From positions 32,636 through 96,635 of the forward strand of contig DATNQM010000052.1 of the NCBI GenBank assembly GCA_036704045.1: a stretch of DNA of 64,000 bases. Direction: 5' to 3'. A program made the position numbers and the translations under genes. A model generated the notes under the pieces. It was not told the DNA's origin. It ran no database searches and saw only the letters and a program-made list of their open reading frames with translations. This DNA is from Ancylothrix sp036704045 (GTDB lineage Bacteria; Cyanobacteriota; Cyanobacteriia; Cyanobacteriales; Oscillatoriaceae). This document shows positions 45,046-53,654 of this stretch, piece by piece (within the stretch, counting starts at the first letter, position 1; every line of letters begins with the position of its first letter).

Positions 45046-46020
45046 TTAACTTTCTCCCCAAATTTTCTTAAGAACGGTTTGGGGTGAGATATCAGCCATT
45101 GCAGAGGTACTAGATTGAATACCAATGTATTTATCGCTACTTGGCAACAATTGTTTAAGTTGATTAGGGCCAAATAAAGCAATGGTATAGGTTTGGACAG
45201 CGACAGCTAGGTGCATAGGGGTGCCGGGAGTGCATATCATTAAATTTGCACCGGCAATCATGGCGGCTAACTCGCCTACATTTTCCGGGGAGGTGAGTTT
45301 TAAGCCCGGACAAGCCTGCAAAAGTTCCCTGACTAATTCTTCATCTTCTGGGCCTTTGATGGCAACCACCGGCAGTTGAGGCTGCCGTTTTTGGATGTCT
45401 TGAATAATTTTTTGCCAGTTTTTGACAGGATAAATTGTATCAATGCCGTTGCTTTTACTAATTTGACTTGCGCCGCTGTGCAACAAAATGTAGCCGCTGT
45501 TTTTGATACCCAATCTTTGCTGTTCTTTTTCGGCCCAGGCGATATCCTCTTTGAGGAGGGTAACTGAGGGGTTGGGACAAGCTGTGGTGATACCAAAACC
45601 TTGCAGGAGATCATGGTATGTCTCTGCTTTATATTGGTCAGTTTTGAGGGGGAAACTGTGGGTTAGAAACCAACTGCCAGCCGTGTTGTAGCCGACTCGT
45701 TTGGGAATGCCGGTTAACCATAAAAGGAGGCCAACGGTGGGTATTTGTCCCAAGGAGAGTACGGCATCATACTCGACATCGCGCATGATTCCTAATAAGT
45801 TTCCCCAGTCTGCTAGACCGTTGCGGTCTTTGAAGTCGAAGTTAACGACGTTAAGAGATTTGTCGTGAAAGTATTTATTAACGCGGTAGGCCGCTTTGGA
45901 TCGCGGTTCGGCGATAATATCTATTTTGGCGTTTGGGTAAGACCGTTTAAGGTCTTCCAGGGTTGGAAAAAATAAGATTTGGTCGCCAATACCACCGGGG
46001 ACAAGTGCCAGTATTCGCAT
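45046..46020 (-). CDS. Glycosyltransferase family 9 (heptosyltransferase-like)
   Basis: A 324-residue GT-B fold enzyme starting MRILALVPGGIGDQILFFP, the standard GT9 N-terminal phosphate-binding loop. Later blocks are GYILLHSGASQISK (near 180), the nucleotide-sugar site MICTPGTPMHLAVAVQTYTIALFGP (marker CTPGTPMHLA) and the end region LKKIWGES. In Gram-negatives GT9 adds ADP-heptose to LPS; cyanobacteria often lack heptose, so the sugar here is uncertain. It is probably cytoplasmic and works on LPS or a related glycan. It is divergent from ispD by 143 bases. Confidence 0.88.
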   Translation of the reverse strand: MRILALVPGGIGDQILFFPTLEDLKRSYPNAKIDIIAEPRSKAAYRVNKYFHDKSLNVVNFDFKDRNGLADWGNLLGIMRDVEYDAVLSLGQIPTVGLLLWLTGIPKRVGYNTAGSWFLTHSFPLKTDQYKAETYHDLLQGFGITTACPNPSVTLLKEDIAWAEKEQQRLGIKNSGYILLHSGASQISKSNGIDTIYPVKNWQKIIQDIQKRQPQLPVVAIKGPEDEELVRELLQACPGLKLTSPENVGELAAMIAGANLMICTPGTPMHLAVAVQTYTIALFGPNQLKQLLPSSDKYIGIQSSTSAMADISPQTVLKKIWGES

Positions 46021-46163
46021 TGTGGTTGATTTAGCTTGCCAAAGTCTTATTCTATAGGTTGATAGGTAATTTGTCTGGTAGGTAACGAGGGAGAATTGGG
46101 GATTGGGGCCATAAGTATGCCTTGGTTGTTTTTTATAGTTGTTTTTTTATAAGGGAGAACGTT

Positions 46164-46850
46164 GTGCATTTATTGATTCCAGCAGCGGGAATGGGCCGGC
46201 GGATGGGCAGTGACCGCAATAAGCTTTTGTTGAGTTTGTTAAATAAACCGCTTTTGGCTTGGACTTTGCAGGCGGTGGCTGCAAGTGATGCGATTGAATG
46301 GGTGGGTATTATGGGCCAGCCTTCAGATTGGCCGGCTTTTGAGGAGATTTTGGCGATGGTGTCTTTGCGGTTGCCGGTGGTTTTGATTCCGGGGGGGGCG
46401 ACTCGTCAGGAGTCGGTTTATAAAGGTTTACAGGGTTTGCCGGCTGATGCAAAGCGGGTTTTAATTCATGATGGGGCGCGGTGTTTGGGGACTCCTAGTT
46501 TGTTTGATCGTTGTGCTGAGGCGCTTTTAGGTTGTTCTGGGTTGGTGGCGGCGGTGCCGGTGAAGGATACGATTAAGGTTGTGGATGAGGCGCTTGTCAT
46601 TAGAGATACGCCTGACCGGCGCAATCTTTGGGCAGCCCAAACTCCCCAAGGTTTTGATGTAAATCTTTTAAAAGACTGTCACGAAAAGGGCCGCAGTTTG
46701 GGTTGGGAAGTGACGGATGATGCGGCTTTGTTTGAATTGTGTGGTTTGCCTGTCCGTGTTGTGGAGGGAGAGGAAACGAATTTGAAGGTGACAACGCCGG
46801 TGGATTTAGCAATTGCTGAGTTTATTTTACGTCAGCGTTTTAATTTGTAG
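46164..46850 (+). CDS. ispD: 2-C-methyl-D-erythritol 4-phosphate cytidylyltransferase
   Basis: A 228-residue MEP-pathway enzyme that joins CTP and MEP to CDP-methylerythritol on the way to isoprenoids, carotenoids and the phytyl chain. It has the CTP-binding loop AAGMGRRMGSDRNK near the N-terminus, GGATRQESVYKGL (near 75), VLIHDGARC (near 100), AAVPVKDTIKV and TDDAALFE, ending in ETNLKVTTPVDLAIAE. The preferred start is the GTG at 46164, because GGGAGAA is correctly spaced and the encoded HLLIPAAGMG matches the family. The open frame to 46122 adds 14 unlike residues. Confidence 0.93.
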   Translation: MHLLIPAAGMGRRMGSDRNKLLLSLLNKPLLAWTLQAVAASDAIEWVGIMGQPSDWPAFEEILAMVSLRLPVVLIPGGATRQESVYKGLQGLPADAKRVLIHDGARCLGTPSLFDRCAEALLGCSGLVAAVPVKDTIKVVDEALVIRDTPDRRNLWAAQTPQGFDVNLLKDCHEKGRSLGWEVTDDAALFELCGLPVRVVEGEETNLKVTTPVDLAIAEFILRQRFNL

Positions 46851-47009
46851 TTTGATATTTGGCTAGAGTTTGTTGCTAGAACTGGCGGAGAGAAATAAAG
46901 GTGGTTTTTTAAACAAAGGTTTGATTGGAAAAGCTTTTGTTTGTCAAACCAACCTTTAAATATGATGGTTCAATTTTTTGTGTTTTTTTTATCTTGATTT
47001 AAGATAATT

Positions 47010-49010
47010 TTAGGGTTTAGGTAAATTAGGCGTAGGAGTTATAAAGGGTTGGCTTGGTAAAAATCTCAGTTTGGTTTTTTCTATGAGTGTTTTTATTTGA
47101 GTATGAATGTTTTGGTCGGAGGAGTCTTCTAGGGTAATTAAAAGTTTGATGATGGCAAAAGATGTGGTGGTAGTGAAAAAGTAACCGCCGTGAGGGTCAA
47201 TTTTAAAGGCATAAAGAAAGGCGTTGATTATGTCAATAGGTAGGGCAGTAAAAGAGTTAAGAGGAAGATTTACACCGTTGACTCCTGGCATTTCTGAACA
47301 GTCTATATAGTTGAATTTTTGAAATAAATCGTAGGCGGAAGTGGCTTTAACGGCTGAACGGGGATGAAACATATTCCGAATTAACAGCCGGTAGGTAGGA
47401 TTATGATCTTTTGGACTGGTTGGTTTTAAGAAAACGTTGCCAAGTCGGTAACCAGACATTTCAATGCTGGGTTCACTAAACCAGTTTGCTAAGGTGGCAA
47501 GGTAGCGTAGTATGATGTCTCGGTCACTGGAAAATAAATATATCTGCCGACACCGGCGCATGGCGGAACGCACATAATTATTGCGTCCTTCTCTCAAAAA
47601 TTCTAGGGGAATATCTGGGGATGCTAAAATTAGTTTGTCTAGCAATAAATGTTCGCCAATAAAGTCGGAGTCTTCTTGTTTTTCAGGTCGAGATATTAAT
47701 TCTTTTCCTTCTTCGGTGGGAATGCTGATAAAATCTGGTTCTAGGGATCCTCTGTCATCTTTGCCAAATCGATCAGCTAAAATTCTCAGGACGTTTACCA
47801 ATAGTAATCCTCCCATACTATGCCCAATTAAGTTAACAATAATTCTTGATTTTTTTGGGCGTTGTGGAAAGGGCTGTTCGAGATTTAATATTTTTTCTTT
47901 TGTTTGAATTTGGTTTTCTTCTTTGGTGAGGGCTTTATCTAATCTCCAGAAAAATTCTCCTAAATCTGGGGCACCGTAATGAATTGCACGATAACGATCT
48001 CTCTGGTAAGCAACCAATCGTAATATCTGCATAAAAATTGCCCACAATACGAAGATTACGGGGATGATCCAATACCAAGCAACAGCTATATCTACGGTTT
48101 TACTAAAGTTTATGAATTCTCCGATTTGGGCTACCGTCGAAAAGTTACCCAATAAAAAAAGAATTGGAATAACAATCAGTTTTAAAAACGCATATAAAAT
48201 TGTTCCTAATAGCAAAGAAAATAAGGCAAGAACAAATAAAAATTTGCTAACTATGTTGGCATGATAACGAAAATCTACCCACAATCCGGGGCTAATTAGG
48301 GGTTTTTCGCTCGGCCAATGATATCCTATATAAAAGTGTTTATCGTCAAGGCTATTTGATTGAGTGTTTGTTGTTTCTGGGCTGGGATTACCGATACGAT
48401 TTAGGGTGTCGGATTCTGCCATGAAGGCTTTATAAAAGCTTGGAGAATTGTTTGCGTACCCGTGTGTTCTGAGGGTAAGGCGCTGGCAATTAATTTCTTT
48501 AATTATTTTGGCAAATTCTTGAATATTAAAAAGTGGTCTATAGCGTACTAAAGGAGGTAATTGTCGTTCTATATGGAGAGAAACTGAAGCAGTGCTAGTG
48601 ACTAAAAATACGTTGTTGTGTAGTCGATCTGCGTATATTTCAAAGTTGCGACTTACACTTTGGCTAAATTGTTTTGATTTCCAACTATTGAGGGTAGAAG
48701 TTACATAGTCTTCGTTAATTGTTTCGGCTAAACAAGGGTATTGATTGAGGTCACAAATTGAGCGGATCGCCTGGACAATTTCGGCTTCTGATTGCAAGCC
48801 GGCATAGGTGGGAATATTGTCCGCAGAGGGGATACTACCGGGCGGGTTAGGATAGGCTAGTTGAATTATTCTTGTTTTTATCCACGCTTCTGAAAATGGA
48901 GCATTTGTCCGAATTATTGTTTCTAGCCACTGGCAATCTGTGGCTATGGTTTCAGCGGTTTTGTTTTGCCAAGAAAAGGGTAGTTGATAAATTGGCTGAA
49001 TTTTTTGCAT
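47010..49010 (-). CDS. Alpha/beta-hydrolase with inserted membrane helices (DUF900/lipase-like)
   Basis: A 666-residue protein with parts of an alpha/beta-hydrolase fold: RTHGYANN (residues 181-188, oxyanion side), YIGYHWPSE (227-235) and the nucleophile elbow NLIGHSMGGLLL (393-404, Ser398). This order, HGY then WPS then HSMGG, is that of DUF900-like esterases. Between WPS and HSMGG lie two or three strong membrane helices (about 255-289 and 308-332), an arrangement I do not know from characterised members. The N-terminal 170 residues are unassigned. The catalytic Asp/His were not placed. It starts 17 bases after the SLH-like gene on the same strand, so the two are probably co-expressed. Confidence 0.65.
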   Translation of the reverse strand: MQKIQPIYQLPFSWQNKTAETIATDCQWLETIIRTNAPFSEAWIKTRIIQLAYPNPPGSIPSADNIPTYAGLQSEAEIVQAIRSICDLNQYPCLAETINEDYVTSTLNSWKSKQFSQSVSRNFEIYADRLHNNVFLVTSTASVSLHIERQLPPLVRYRPLFNIQEFAKIIKEINCQRLTLRTHGYANNSPSFYKAFMAESDTLNRIGNPSPETTNTQSNSLDDKHFYIGYHWPSEKPLISPGLWVDFRYHANIVSKFLFVLALFSLLLGTILYAFLKLIVIPILFLLGNFSTVAQIGEFINFSKTVDIAVAWYWIIPVIFVLWAIFMQILRLVAYQRDRYRAIHYGAPDLGEFFWRLDKALTKEENQIQTKEKILNLEQPFPQRPKKSRIIVNLIGHSMGGLLLVNVLRILADRFGKDDRGSLEPDFISIPTEEGKELISRPEKQEDSDFIGEHLLLDKLILASPDIPLEFLREGRNNYVRSAMRRCRQIYLFSSDRDIILRYLATLANWFSEPSIEMSGYRLGNVFLKPTSPKDHNPTYRLLIRNMFHPRSAVKATSAYDLFQKFNYIDCSEMPGVNGVNLPLNSFTALPIDIINAFLYAFKIDPHGGYFFTTTTSFAIIKLLITLEDSSDQNIHTQIKTLIEKTKLRFLPSQPFITPTPNLPKP

Positions 49011-49027
49011 AAGTTTTTTATGGGTTT

Positions 49028-49690
49028 TTAATCTGTGCGTTGTATTATTTGTTTATTGGCTTTAATCAAATAAATTTTATTTGTGTTGTCTCTTACTTGA
49101 ACTACGATATCAACTTCGGTGCCAGGTTCTAAATTTGGGCCGTTTCGAGCGATTCTTTTAATTTCTTTTGATGGGGGTTGGTGGTTTTCATCTTTTAAGT
49201 TAGTTTTCCATATAATTTGTCTGTTTTGTATTAACCATATTTGCTCAGGATTTAAAAAATTAGGTACTATTTTACCATCGGCGGCGCTGAGATGAATAGA
49301 TGCAATTAATGGTGTGCTATCGGCGGGAGTCATGGGCAGAAAGTCTCTCCACAGATAGGTTTCTAAATTATATTGCCGGTTTTCAATTTTAAGGGTGGAG
49401 GGGGCTAATAATAAGGTTTCGATATCTACGGAGTTTTTTTGTTGTATTTTGCGTAATTCTGCTTCGGCTATTGGCCCGCGTACTCCTCCACAATAGTGCA
49501 TATTTATAACAGCTTCCCGTGCCCAATGGTTAGCGGGTATGTCGGTATAGGGCATAGGTAGGCTTTGTGTTTGGTTATTGGCGCAAGCTTGAAGAATTTG
49601 CTCTATTGTGGGTTGGGTTTGGGCGTTTGCTGTAGGGGCTAGTAAGAGAGTTAGTAATAGGGTGCCGGTGAGGAGTTTTTTTAATTTCAT
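49028..49690 (-). CDS. Secreted protein with SLH-like segment
   Basis: A 220-residue protein with a clear Sec signal peptide (KKLLTGTLLLTLLLAPTANA, cleavage after ANA). The segment MPYTDIPANHWAREAVINMHYCGGVRG (core DIPANHWAREAV) resembles one S-layer-homology repeat, which binds cell-wall polymers or peptidoglycan. The rest (about 90-220) has strand-like segments such as EQIWLIQNRQIIWK and VDIVVQVRDNTNKIYLI and no family I recognise. It immediately precedes the membrane hydrolase gene with a 17-base gap and may be its periplasmic partner (inference). Confidence 0.6.
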   Translation of the reverse strand: MKLKKLLTGTLLLTLLLAPTANAQTQPTIEQILQACANNQTQSLPMPYTDIPANHWAREAVINMHYCGGVRGPIAEAELRKIQQKNSVDIETLLLAPSTLKIENRQYNLETYLWRDFLPMTPADSTPLIASIHLSAADGKIVPNFLNPEQIWLIQNRQIIWKTNLKDENHQPPSKEIKRIARNGPNLEPGTEVDIVVQVRDNTNKIYLIKANKQIIQRTD

Positions 49691-49723
49691 GTTGCGTTTG
49701 ATAGGTTGAGATATATCTGAATT

Positions 49724-50358
49724 TTAAGATAAAAAATTTTTTGATGCAGAGTCGCGTTTTGGATTGACATTGCCATCACTTGTAACGGCTTCAATTAAGA
49801 TTAGCTAATTTTTATCAAGATAATGAACTAAAATTTCTGTAATTTTGGCCTCATTATTCACAGAAACACCCAATTTTTGCAAATATTTCTTCTCAAAATA
49901 AGCCCATTTATTAGCTGTATCTCCCACATAAATGAGTTTAGCCGCTGGAGTAAAAAAAGGGCAAACTTCGTAAATATTTTTTCAATAATTCCAGCTTTAT
50001 ATCTTCTATCTTGCAATCCTTTTTGATGTCCGTTGACGCTAAAAGGCTGGCAAGGAGGGCCGGCAATTATTACATCTGCCTCCTTGACTAATGTAGTATT
50101 TTGTGTTAATAAAACTTGGTAACAATTGCCTTGTAAGTTATGCTGATAAGTAGCGACAGCATCTTCTAATATTTCATAGCCAATTGTTTTAAATCCCGCT
50201 GCTTCAAAACCTAACGCCATGCCCCCACAACCGGCAAATAAATCAATTACTAAGGGCTTTTTGGCTGTTAGGCATGGTAATTTTATTTCTTCGCTAAGAA
50301 AGTCAATATAACCAACTTTTTTATTTACATTTAGTGCGGGTTTGATATCCATAAACAC
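49724..50358 (-). pseudogene. Decayed type II restriction-modification: C5-methyltransferase start fused to BsuBI/PstI-type endonuclease end
   Basis: Residues 34-120 of the first frame are a C5-cytosine methyltransferase: motif I VIDLFAGCGGMALGFEAAGF, motif IV IIAGPPCQPFSVNGHQKG and LQDRR. The rest of that enzyme (motifs VI-X, target-recognition domain) is missing. From about 49975 a shifted frame reads YEVCPFFTPAAKLIYVGDT...KWAYF...LQKLGVSV...LDKN, then TAG (49805-49807), then LILIEAVTSDGNVNPKR, ending near 49724. This matches the end of BsuBI/PstI-type endonucleases, whose consensus continues DKN-W-LFLIEAVTSHGP; here the Trp is an amber codon and the catalytic Pro-Asp reads Thr-Glu. The frames meet at six A's (49977-49982). 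A deletion seems to have fused the two genes. Confidence 0.8.
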
Positions 50359-50406
50359 TTAGGCTTACCTTTTACTAATACGGTAGCCAGAGTCGATAAG
50401 ACTGCA

Positions 50407-50427
50407 TTCCCAGGCTTTGCCTGGGAA
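50407..50427. repeat. Short palindrome (TTCCCAGGC / GCCTGGGAA)
   Basis: A perfect 9-base inverted repeat with a 3-base loop lies between yajQ and the decayed restriction-modification genes. This palindrome type is dispersed in many cyanobacterial genomes. It could fold as a hairpin at the 3' end of yajQ, but no T-run follows on that strand. Confidence 0.6.
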
Positions 50428-50444
50428 CAAAAGAACAGATAAAA

Positions 50445-50936
50445 TTAGCGGTAGTTTGTAAACTGTAAAGCCACCGGCAAATCTTCTTGTTTTAAACGCT
50501 GAATTACCGCTTGTAACTCATCTTTATCTTTCGCAGTAACCCTCACTGCATCCCCTTGAATTGAAGCTTGAACCTTCTTAAATTCATCTCGAATCAGTTT
50601 GCTAATTTGCTTAGCTATATCTTGAGCAATACCTTTTTTTAGCGTAATTTCTTGTCTAAGACGATTACCACTAGCTTGCTCAATTTTGCCATAATCAAAA
50701 ATCTTTAAAGACAGATTTCGTTTGACTGCTTTTTGTTGCAAAATCGCAATAACAGCCTCACGACTCATTTCACTAGCTGTGTTAATAGTAATCGACGTCT
50801 CGCTTAACTCAATCGTCGTTTTTGTATCCTTAAGATCATAGCGGCTGGAAACCTCCCTCTCCGCCTGATCCACAGCATTAACTAATTCTTGGCGGTCAAA
50901 ATCGCTGACAATATCAAAAGAGTAAGTAGATGCCAT
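50445..50936 (-). CDS. yajQ: YajQ-family nucleotide/c-di-GMP-binding protein
   Basis: A 163-residue YajQ/DUF520 protein. It starts MASTYSFDIVSDFDRQELVNA and has the second strand pair with DLKDTKTTIEL, the central ITLKKGIAQDIAKQISKLIRD (marker KKGIAQDIAK) and QASIQGDAVRVTAKDKDELQAVI. The fold is two RRM-like domains; homologues bind cyclic di-GMP or nucleic acid. ATG 50936 is chosen; the TTG-initiated extension to 50951 is not family-like. A MAPEG gene lies 21 bases upstream on the same strand and may share its transcript. Confidence 0.92.
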   Translation of the reverse strand: MASTYSFDIVSDFDRQELVNAVDQAEREVSSRYDLKDTKTTIELSETSITINTASEMSREAVIAILQQKAVKRNLSLKIFDYGKIEQASGNRLRQEITLKKGIAQDIAKQISKLIRDEFKKVQASIQGDAVRVTAKDKDELQAVIQRLKQEDLPVALQFTNYR

Positions 50937-50957
50937 AATCAAAACCCACAAATTATT

Positions 50958-51416
50958 TTAGCGAGTCCCCACAGCAGTTACACTCAGCAGACTCAGGACA
51001 AATAGTGTACCAGTAGAAAGTGTACCAATACCAAACATTAAAGAACGCAACATTGGCACATTCAAAATATAAAAAATCGAGAAAAATAATCGCGCTACTA
51101 CAAACGCAATGGCAGCCACAGCAGCAGTAATAGAATTTTGGCCGGTGACATAAGCCATCAAAGCTGCGGCGGCAAAAACCATAAACGTTTCAAAAGAATT
51201 TTGGTGCGCCCAAGTCGCCCGCTGAGCATAGGGAGGTAACTTATCAAACATCGCACGAGGCGCAGACGTATCATAGCCTACCTTAGCACGAGCAAAACCC
51301 ACTACCATAAACGGCGCATAAATCAAAAAAGCCGCCGCCGCAATGGCATACAACAATATTGCAGAAACAGGTAATTGCATAAGCGATTCAAAAATTGGTA
51401 AAGGGTTAGTTGTCAT
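50958..51416 (-). CDS. MAPEG-family membrane protein
   Basis: A 152-residue four-helix membrane protein. Family features are the loop KLPPYAQRATWAHQNSFETFMVFAAA (marker RATWAHQNSFE) after helix 1, then ITAAVAAIAFVVARLFFSIFYIL and a final hydrophobic helix. MAPEG proteins include glutathione transferases/peroxidases and related proteins of unknown role; the Arg, Asn and Glu of the signature are present. It sits in the inner or thylakoid membrane. Ribosome binding is not striking. It is encoded 21 bases upstream of yajQ. Confidence 0.85.
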   Translation of the reverse strand: MTTNPLPIFESLMQLPVSAILLYAIAAAAFLIYAPFMVVGFARAKVGYDTSAPRAMFDKLPPYAQRATWAHQNSFETFMVFAAAALMAYVTGQNSITAAVAAIAFVVARLFFSIFYILNVPMLRSLMFGIGTLSTGTLFVLSLLSVTAVGTR

Positions 51417-51462
51417 TTGTCAATTGACCAATAACCAATGACAAATGACAATCGACAAAACC

Positions 51463-51966
51463 TCAATCAAAGTAAAATAAAGTCACAAGACGGCGCTGTT
51501 CTTCGGCTTCCCGACAAGTGTGTAACAGTGTGTGACTATCGTGGAATGCAAAACAAATCAACTGCTGACAACGCTCGACAATTTCTTGGTTGCATAAAGC
51601 ACTCGCTTCTGCTAAAGAAAGCGTATCATTGCCAGGATTTTCGACTAAGTGCATTACCTGTTCTAGCTGTTCGCGTGATTCTGTGGGCTGGCGTTCCAGA
51701 CTTTGGGGTAAAATCACCGTCAGCATATTTGGATCCGCTCGCATGGCACCTCGAATAGCAGCCGCATTGGTGCCGGTGGCACCGGAAGTGATGATGCGGT
51801 TTCCTGATAAAACCAGGGCGTAACTCATCATTTCAATGAGGTGCTGGTGGGTAATGGGAACATGACGCGAACCTAATAGCGCAATCCGTTTTGAGCCGGT
51901 TTGCTGGATCGTTGCCAGTTCTTGCGCCAGAGTATCTATTTTTGAGATTTCTATGGATTGACTCAA
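51463..51966 (-). CDS. DprA-like Rossmann-fold protein (recombination-mediator-like)
   Basis: A 167-residue single-domain protein. KRIALLGSRHVPITHQHL (marker LLGSRH), IITSGATGTNAAAIRGAM and TVILPQSLERQP follow the pattern of the DprA/LOG-type nucleotide-binding fold. Full DprA is about twice as long and has SAM and winged-helix parts absent here. Cyanobacterial proteins of this size are often named DNA recombination-mediator protein A; whether they act on DNA is not shown. The C-terminus contains SALCNQEIVERCQQLICFAF. The carotenoid oxygenase gene is divergent 165 bases away. Confidence 0.7.
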   Translation of the reverse strand: MSQSIEISKIDTLAQELATIQQTGSKRIALLGSRHVPITHQHLIEMMSYALVLSGNRIITSGATGTNAAAIRGAMRADPNMLTVILPQSLERQPTESREQLEQVMHLVENPGNDTLSLAEASALCNQEIVERCQQLICFAFHDSHTLLHTCREAEEQRRLVTLFYFD

Positions 51967-52131
51967 AGACGCGCTTAAAATTTACAAATACAACCCCGTT
52001 ATTCTAGCAAACCTTGCTTCCATTAGAATTTTTGATTAGGAATTCGGCAAAAAATCTAGGGTTAAATAGGGGTTTATCCCACCTATTAAAGAAATTTTTG
52101 CCGGTTCTAGCTACACTACGAACTAAATTAC

Positions 52132-53571
52132 ATGATCAATTTTTCCGCTCAATCGACAACAAAATTGACCCCAACATGGCCCCAAGCTCTACTACCGAGC
52201 GCTACTGAATTTGGCCCTTCTACCCTGCCAATTTTAGCAGGGAAACTTCCCTCTAGTTTAAGGGGTTCGTTATACCGAAATGGCCCTGCTCGTTTGGAAC
52301 GAAATGGACAGAGGATGGGGCATTGGTTTGATGGCGATGGAGCTATTTTAGGAATTAGTTTCACCGGCACAACGGCTACTGCTACTTACCGTTATGTCAA
52401 AACCAGCGGCTATTTGGAAGAGGAAAAAGCCGGTAAACTGCTGTATGGCAACTATGGCATGACTCCGCCCCTACCCTGGTTACAAAGATTTAGCAAAAGT
52501 ATCAAGAATTCTGCCAATACTTCAGTCCTTCCCGTTGCTGACAAACTACTTGCTCTCTGGGAAGGTGGACATCCTTATGCTTTAGATTTGCAAACTCTGG
52601 AAACTTTAAAACAAGATAATCTAGGCTGGCTAAAAAAAACTTGGTTTTATTCTGCACACCCCAAAATTGATCGAGAAAGCGGCGAAATTTATAATTTTGG
52701 TGTTTCTCCTGGGGCGAATTCAACCTTGCAATTATATCGCAATAACTCTAAAGCAGAATTAATTAAACATCGCTCTTTCAAGCTAGATGGTGTGCCTCTA
52801 ATACACGATTTTGTTTTAGCGGGGCCGTATTTGGTGTTTGTGATTCCGCCGGTGAAAGTAGAAAATATATGGGAAGTAATATTACAGCAAAAAAGCTATA
52901 GCGATAGTTTAGTTTGGCAGACCGAAAAACCTACCACCATTTTAATTTTTGATCGGGAAACTTTAGACCTAATCAGTCAAAGTGAGGCTGAACCTTGGTT
53001 TCAATGGCATTTTGGAAATGGTTGTGTGAATGAAACAGGTTTATTGGTGTTAAATGTGTTGCGCTATGAAAATTTTAAAACCAATCAACGCTTGAAAGAA
53101 ATAGCAGCCGGTAGCCTTCAAACTGCTGCTGAAGGCACACTCTGCCAAATGAAAATTGAACCGAAAACCGGCAAACTTTTAGAAACTGAAACACTGGTAA
53201 GTCGTAGTTGTGAATTTCCGACAGTTGCACCGGCAGAAATAGGAAAACCCTGGCGCTATACTTATCTTTCCCTTCACCGGCCCGACGCAGACACCACCCA
53301 TGAAATTTATGGAAGCCTTGGCAAATTTGACCACCACACCGGCACCCTCACAGAAGCCAACCTGCCAAAAAATCACTATCCTACCGAACCCATATATGCA
53401 AACGACACAGAAAACCCAGACAAAGGATGGATATTAACAGTCGTCTTTAATGGGGCAGAAAACCGTAGTGAAGTATGGGTTTTTGAAGCTTCCAGCCTAG
53501 ATGATGAACCCGTGTGCCGGTTAGGGTTGCCTGGAGTAGTCCCGATGGGTTTTCATGGATGTTGGAAATAA
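52132..53571 (+). CDS. Carotenoid cleavage oxygenase family protein
   Basis: A 479-residue seven-bladed propeller dioxygenase of the RPE65/CCD family. The N-terminal signature LRGSLYRNGPARLERNG and HWFDGDGAI are clear. The four Fe-binding histidines can be placed in SAHPKIDRESGE, PLIHDFVLAG, QWHFGNGC and the C-terminal GFHGCW. Conserved Glu of the second shell is in NETGL and EFP. It should cleave a carotenoid or apocarotenoid double bond to give aldehydes such as retinal-type products; the exact substrate is unknown. Cytoplasmic or membrane-peripheral. Confidence 0.92.
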   Translation: MINFSAQSTTKLTPTWPQALLPSATEFGPSTLPILAGKLPSSLRGSLYRNGPARLERNGQRMGHWFDGDGAILGISFTGTTATATYRYVKTSGYLEEEKAGKLLYGNYGMTPPLPWLQRFSKSIKNSANTSVLPVADKLLALWEGGHPYALDLQTLETLKQDNLGWLKKTWFYSAHPKIDRESGEIYNFGVSPGANSTLQLYRNNSKAELIKHRSFKLDGVPLIHDFVLAGPYLVFVIPPVKVENIWEVILQQKSYSDSLVWQTEKPTTILIFDRETLDLISQSEAEPWFQWHFGNGCVNETGLLVLNVLRYENFKTNQRLKEIAAGSLQTAAEGTLCQMKIEPKTGKLLETETLVSRSCEFPTVAPAEIGKPWRYTYLSLHRPDADTTHEIYGSLGKFDHHTGTLTEANLPKNHYPTEPIYANDTENPDKGWILTVVFNGAENRSEVWVFEASSLDDEPVCRLGLPGVVPMGFHGCWK

Positions 53572-53588
53572 ATTTTTTTCAAAACGAG

Positions 53589-53614
53589 GACACAGAGAAT
53601 AATCGCTCTGTGTC
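53589..53614. terminator. Hairpin between convergent genes
   Basis: GACACAGAG (53589-53597) and CTCTGTGTC (53606-53614) form a perfect 9-pair stem with an 8-base loop, located between the ends of the carotenoid oxygenase and phosphotransacetylase-family genes. The following ATCTTTGTT is only weakly T-rich. Confidence 0.65.
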
Positions 53615-53654
53615 ATCTTTGTTAACCTCTTGTACCTACTTGTCTCAGAAGAAA

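Noticed and set aside
44940..45182. 80-codon minus-strand frame before the GT9 gene end
   Set aside because: Mostly overlaps the GT9 coding region in another frame and has no family-like features.
49858..49972. Last ~38 residues of the methyltransferase open frame (after the A-run) as real protein
   Set aside because: They read FTKFALFLLQRLNSFMW and similar, unlike any methyltransferase motif, whereas the neighbouring frame matches the endonuclease family.
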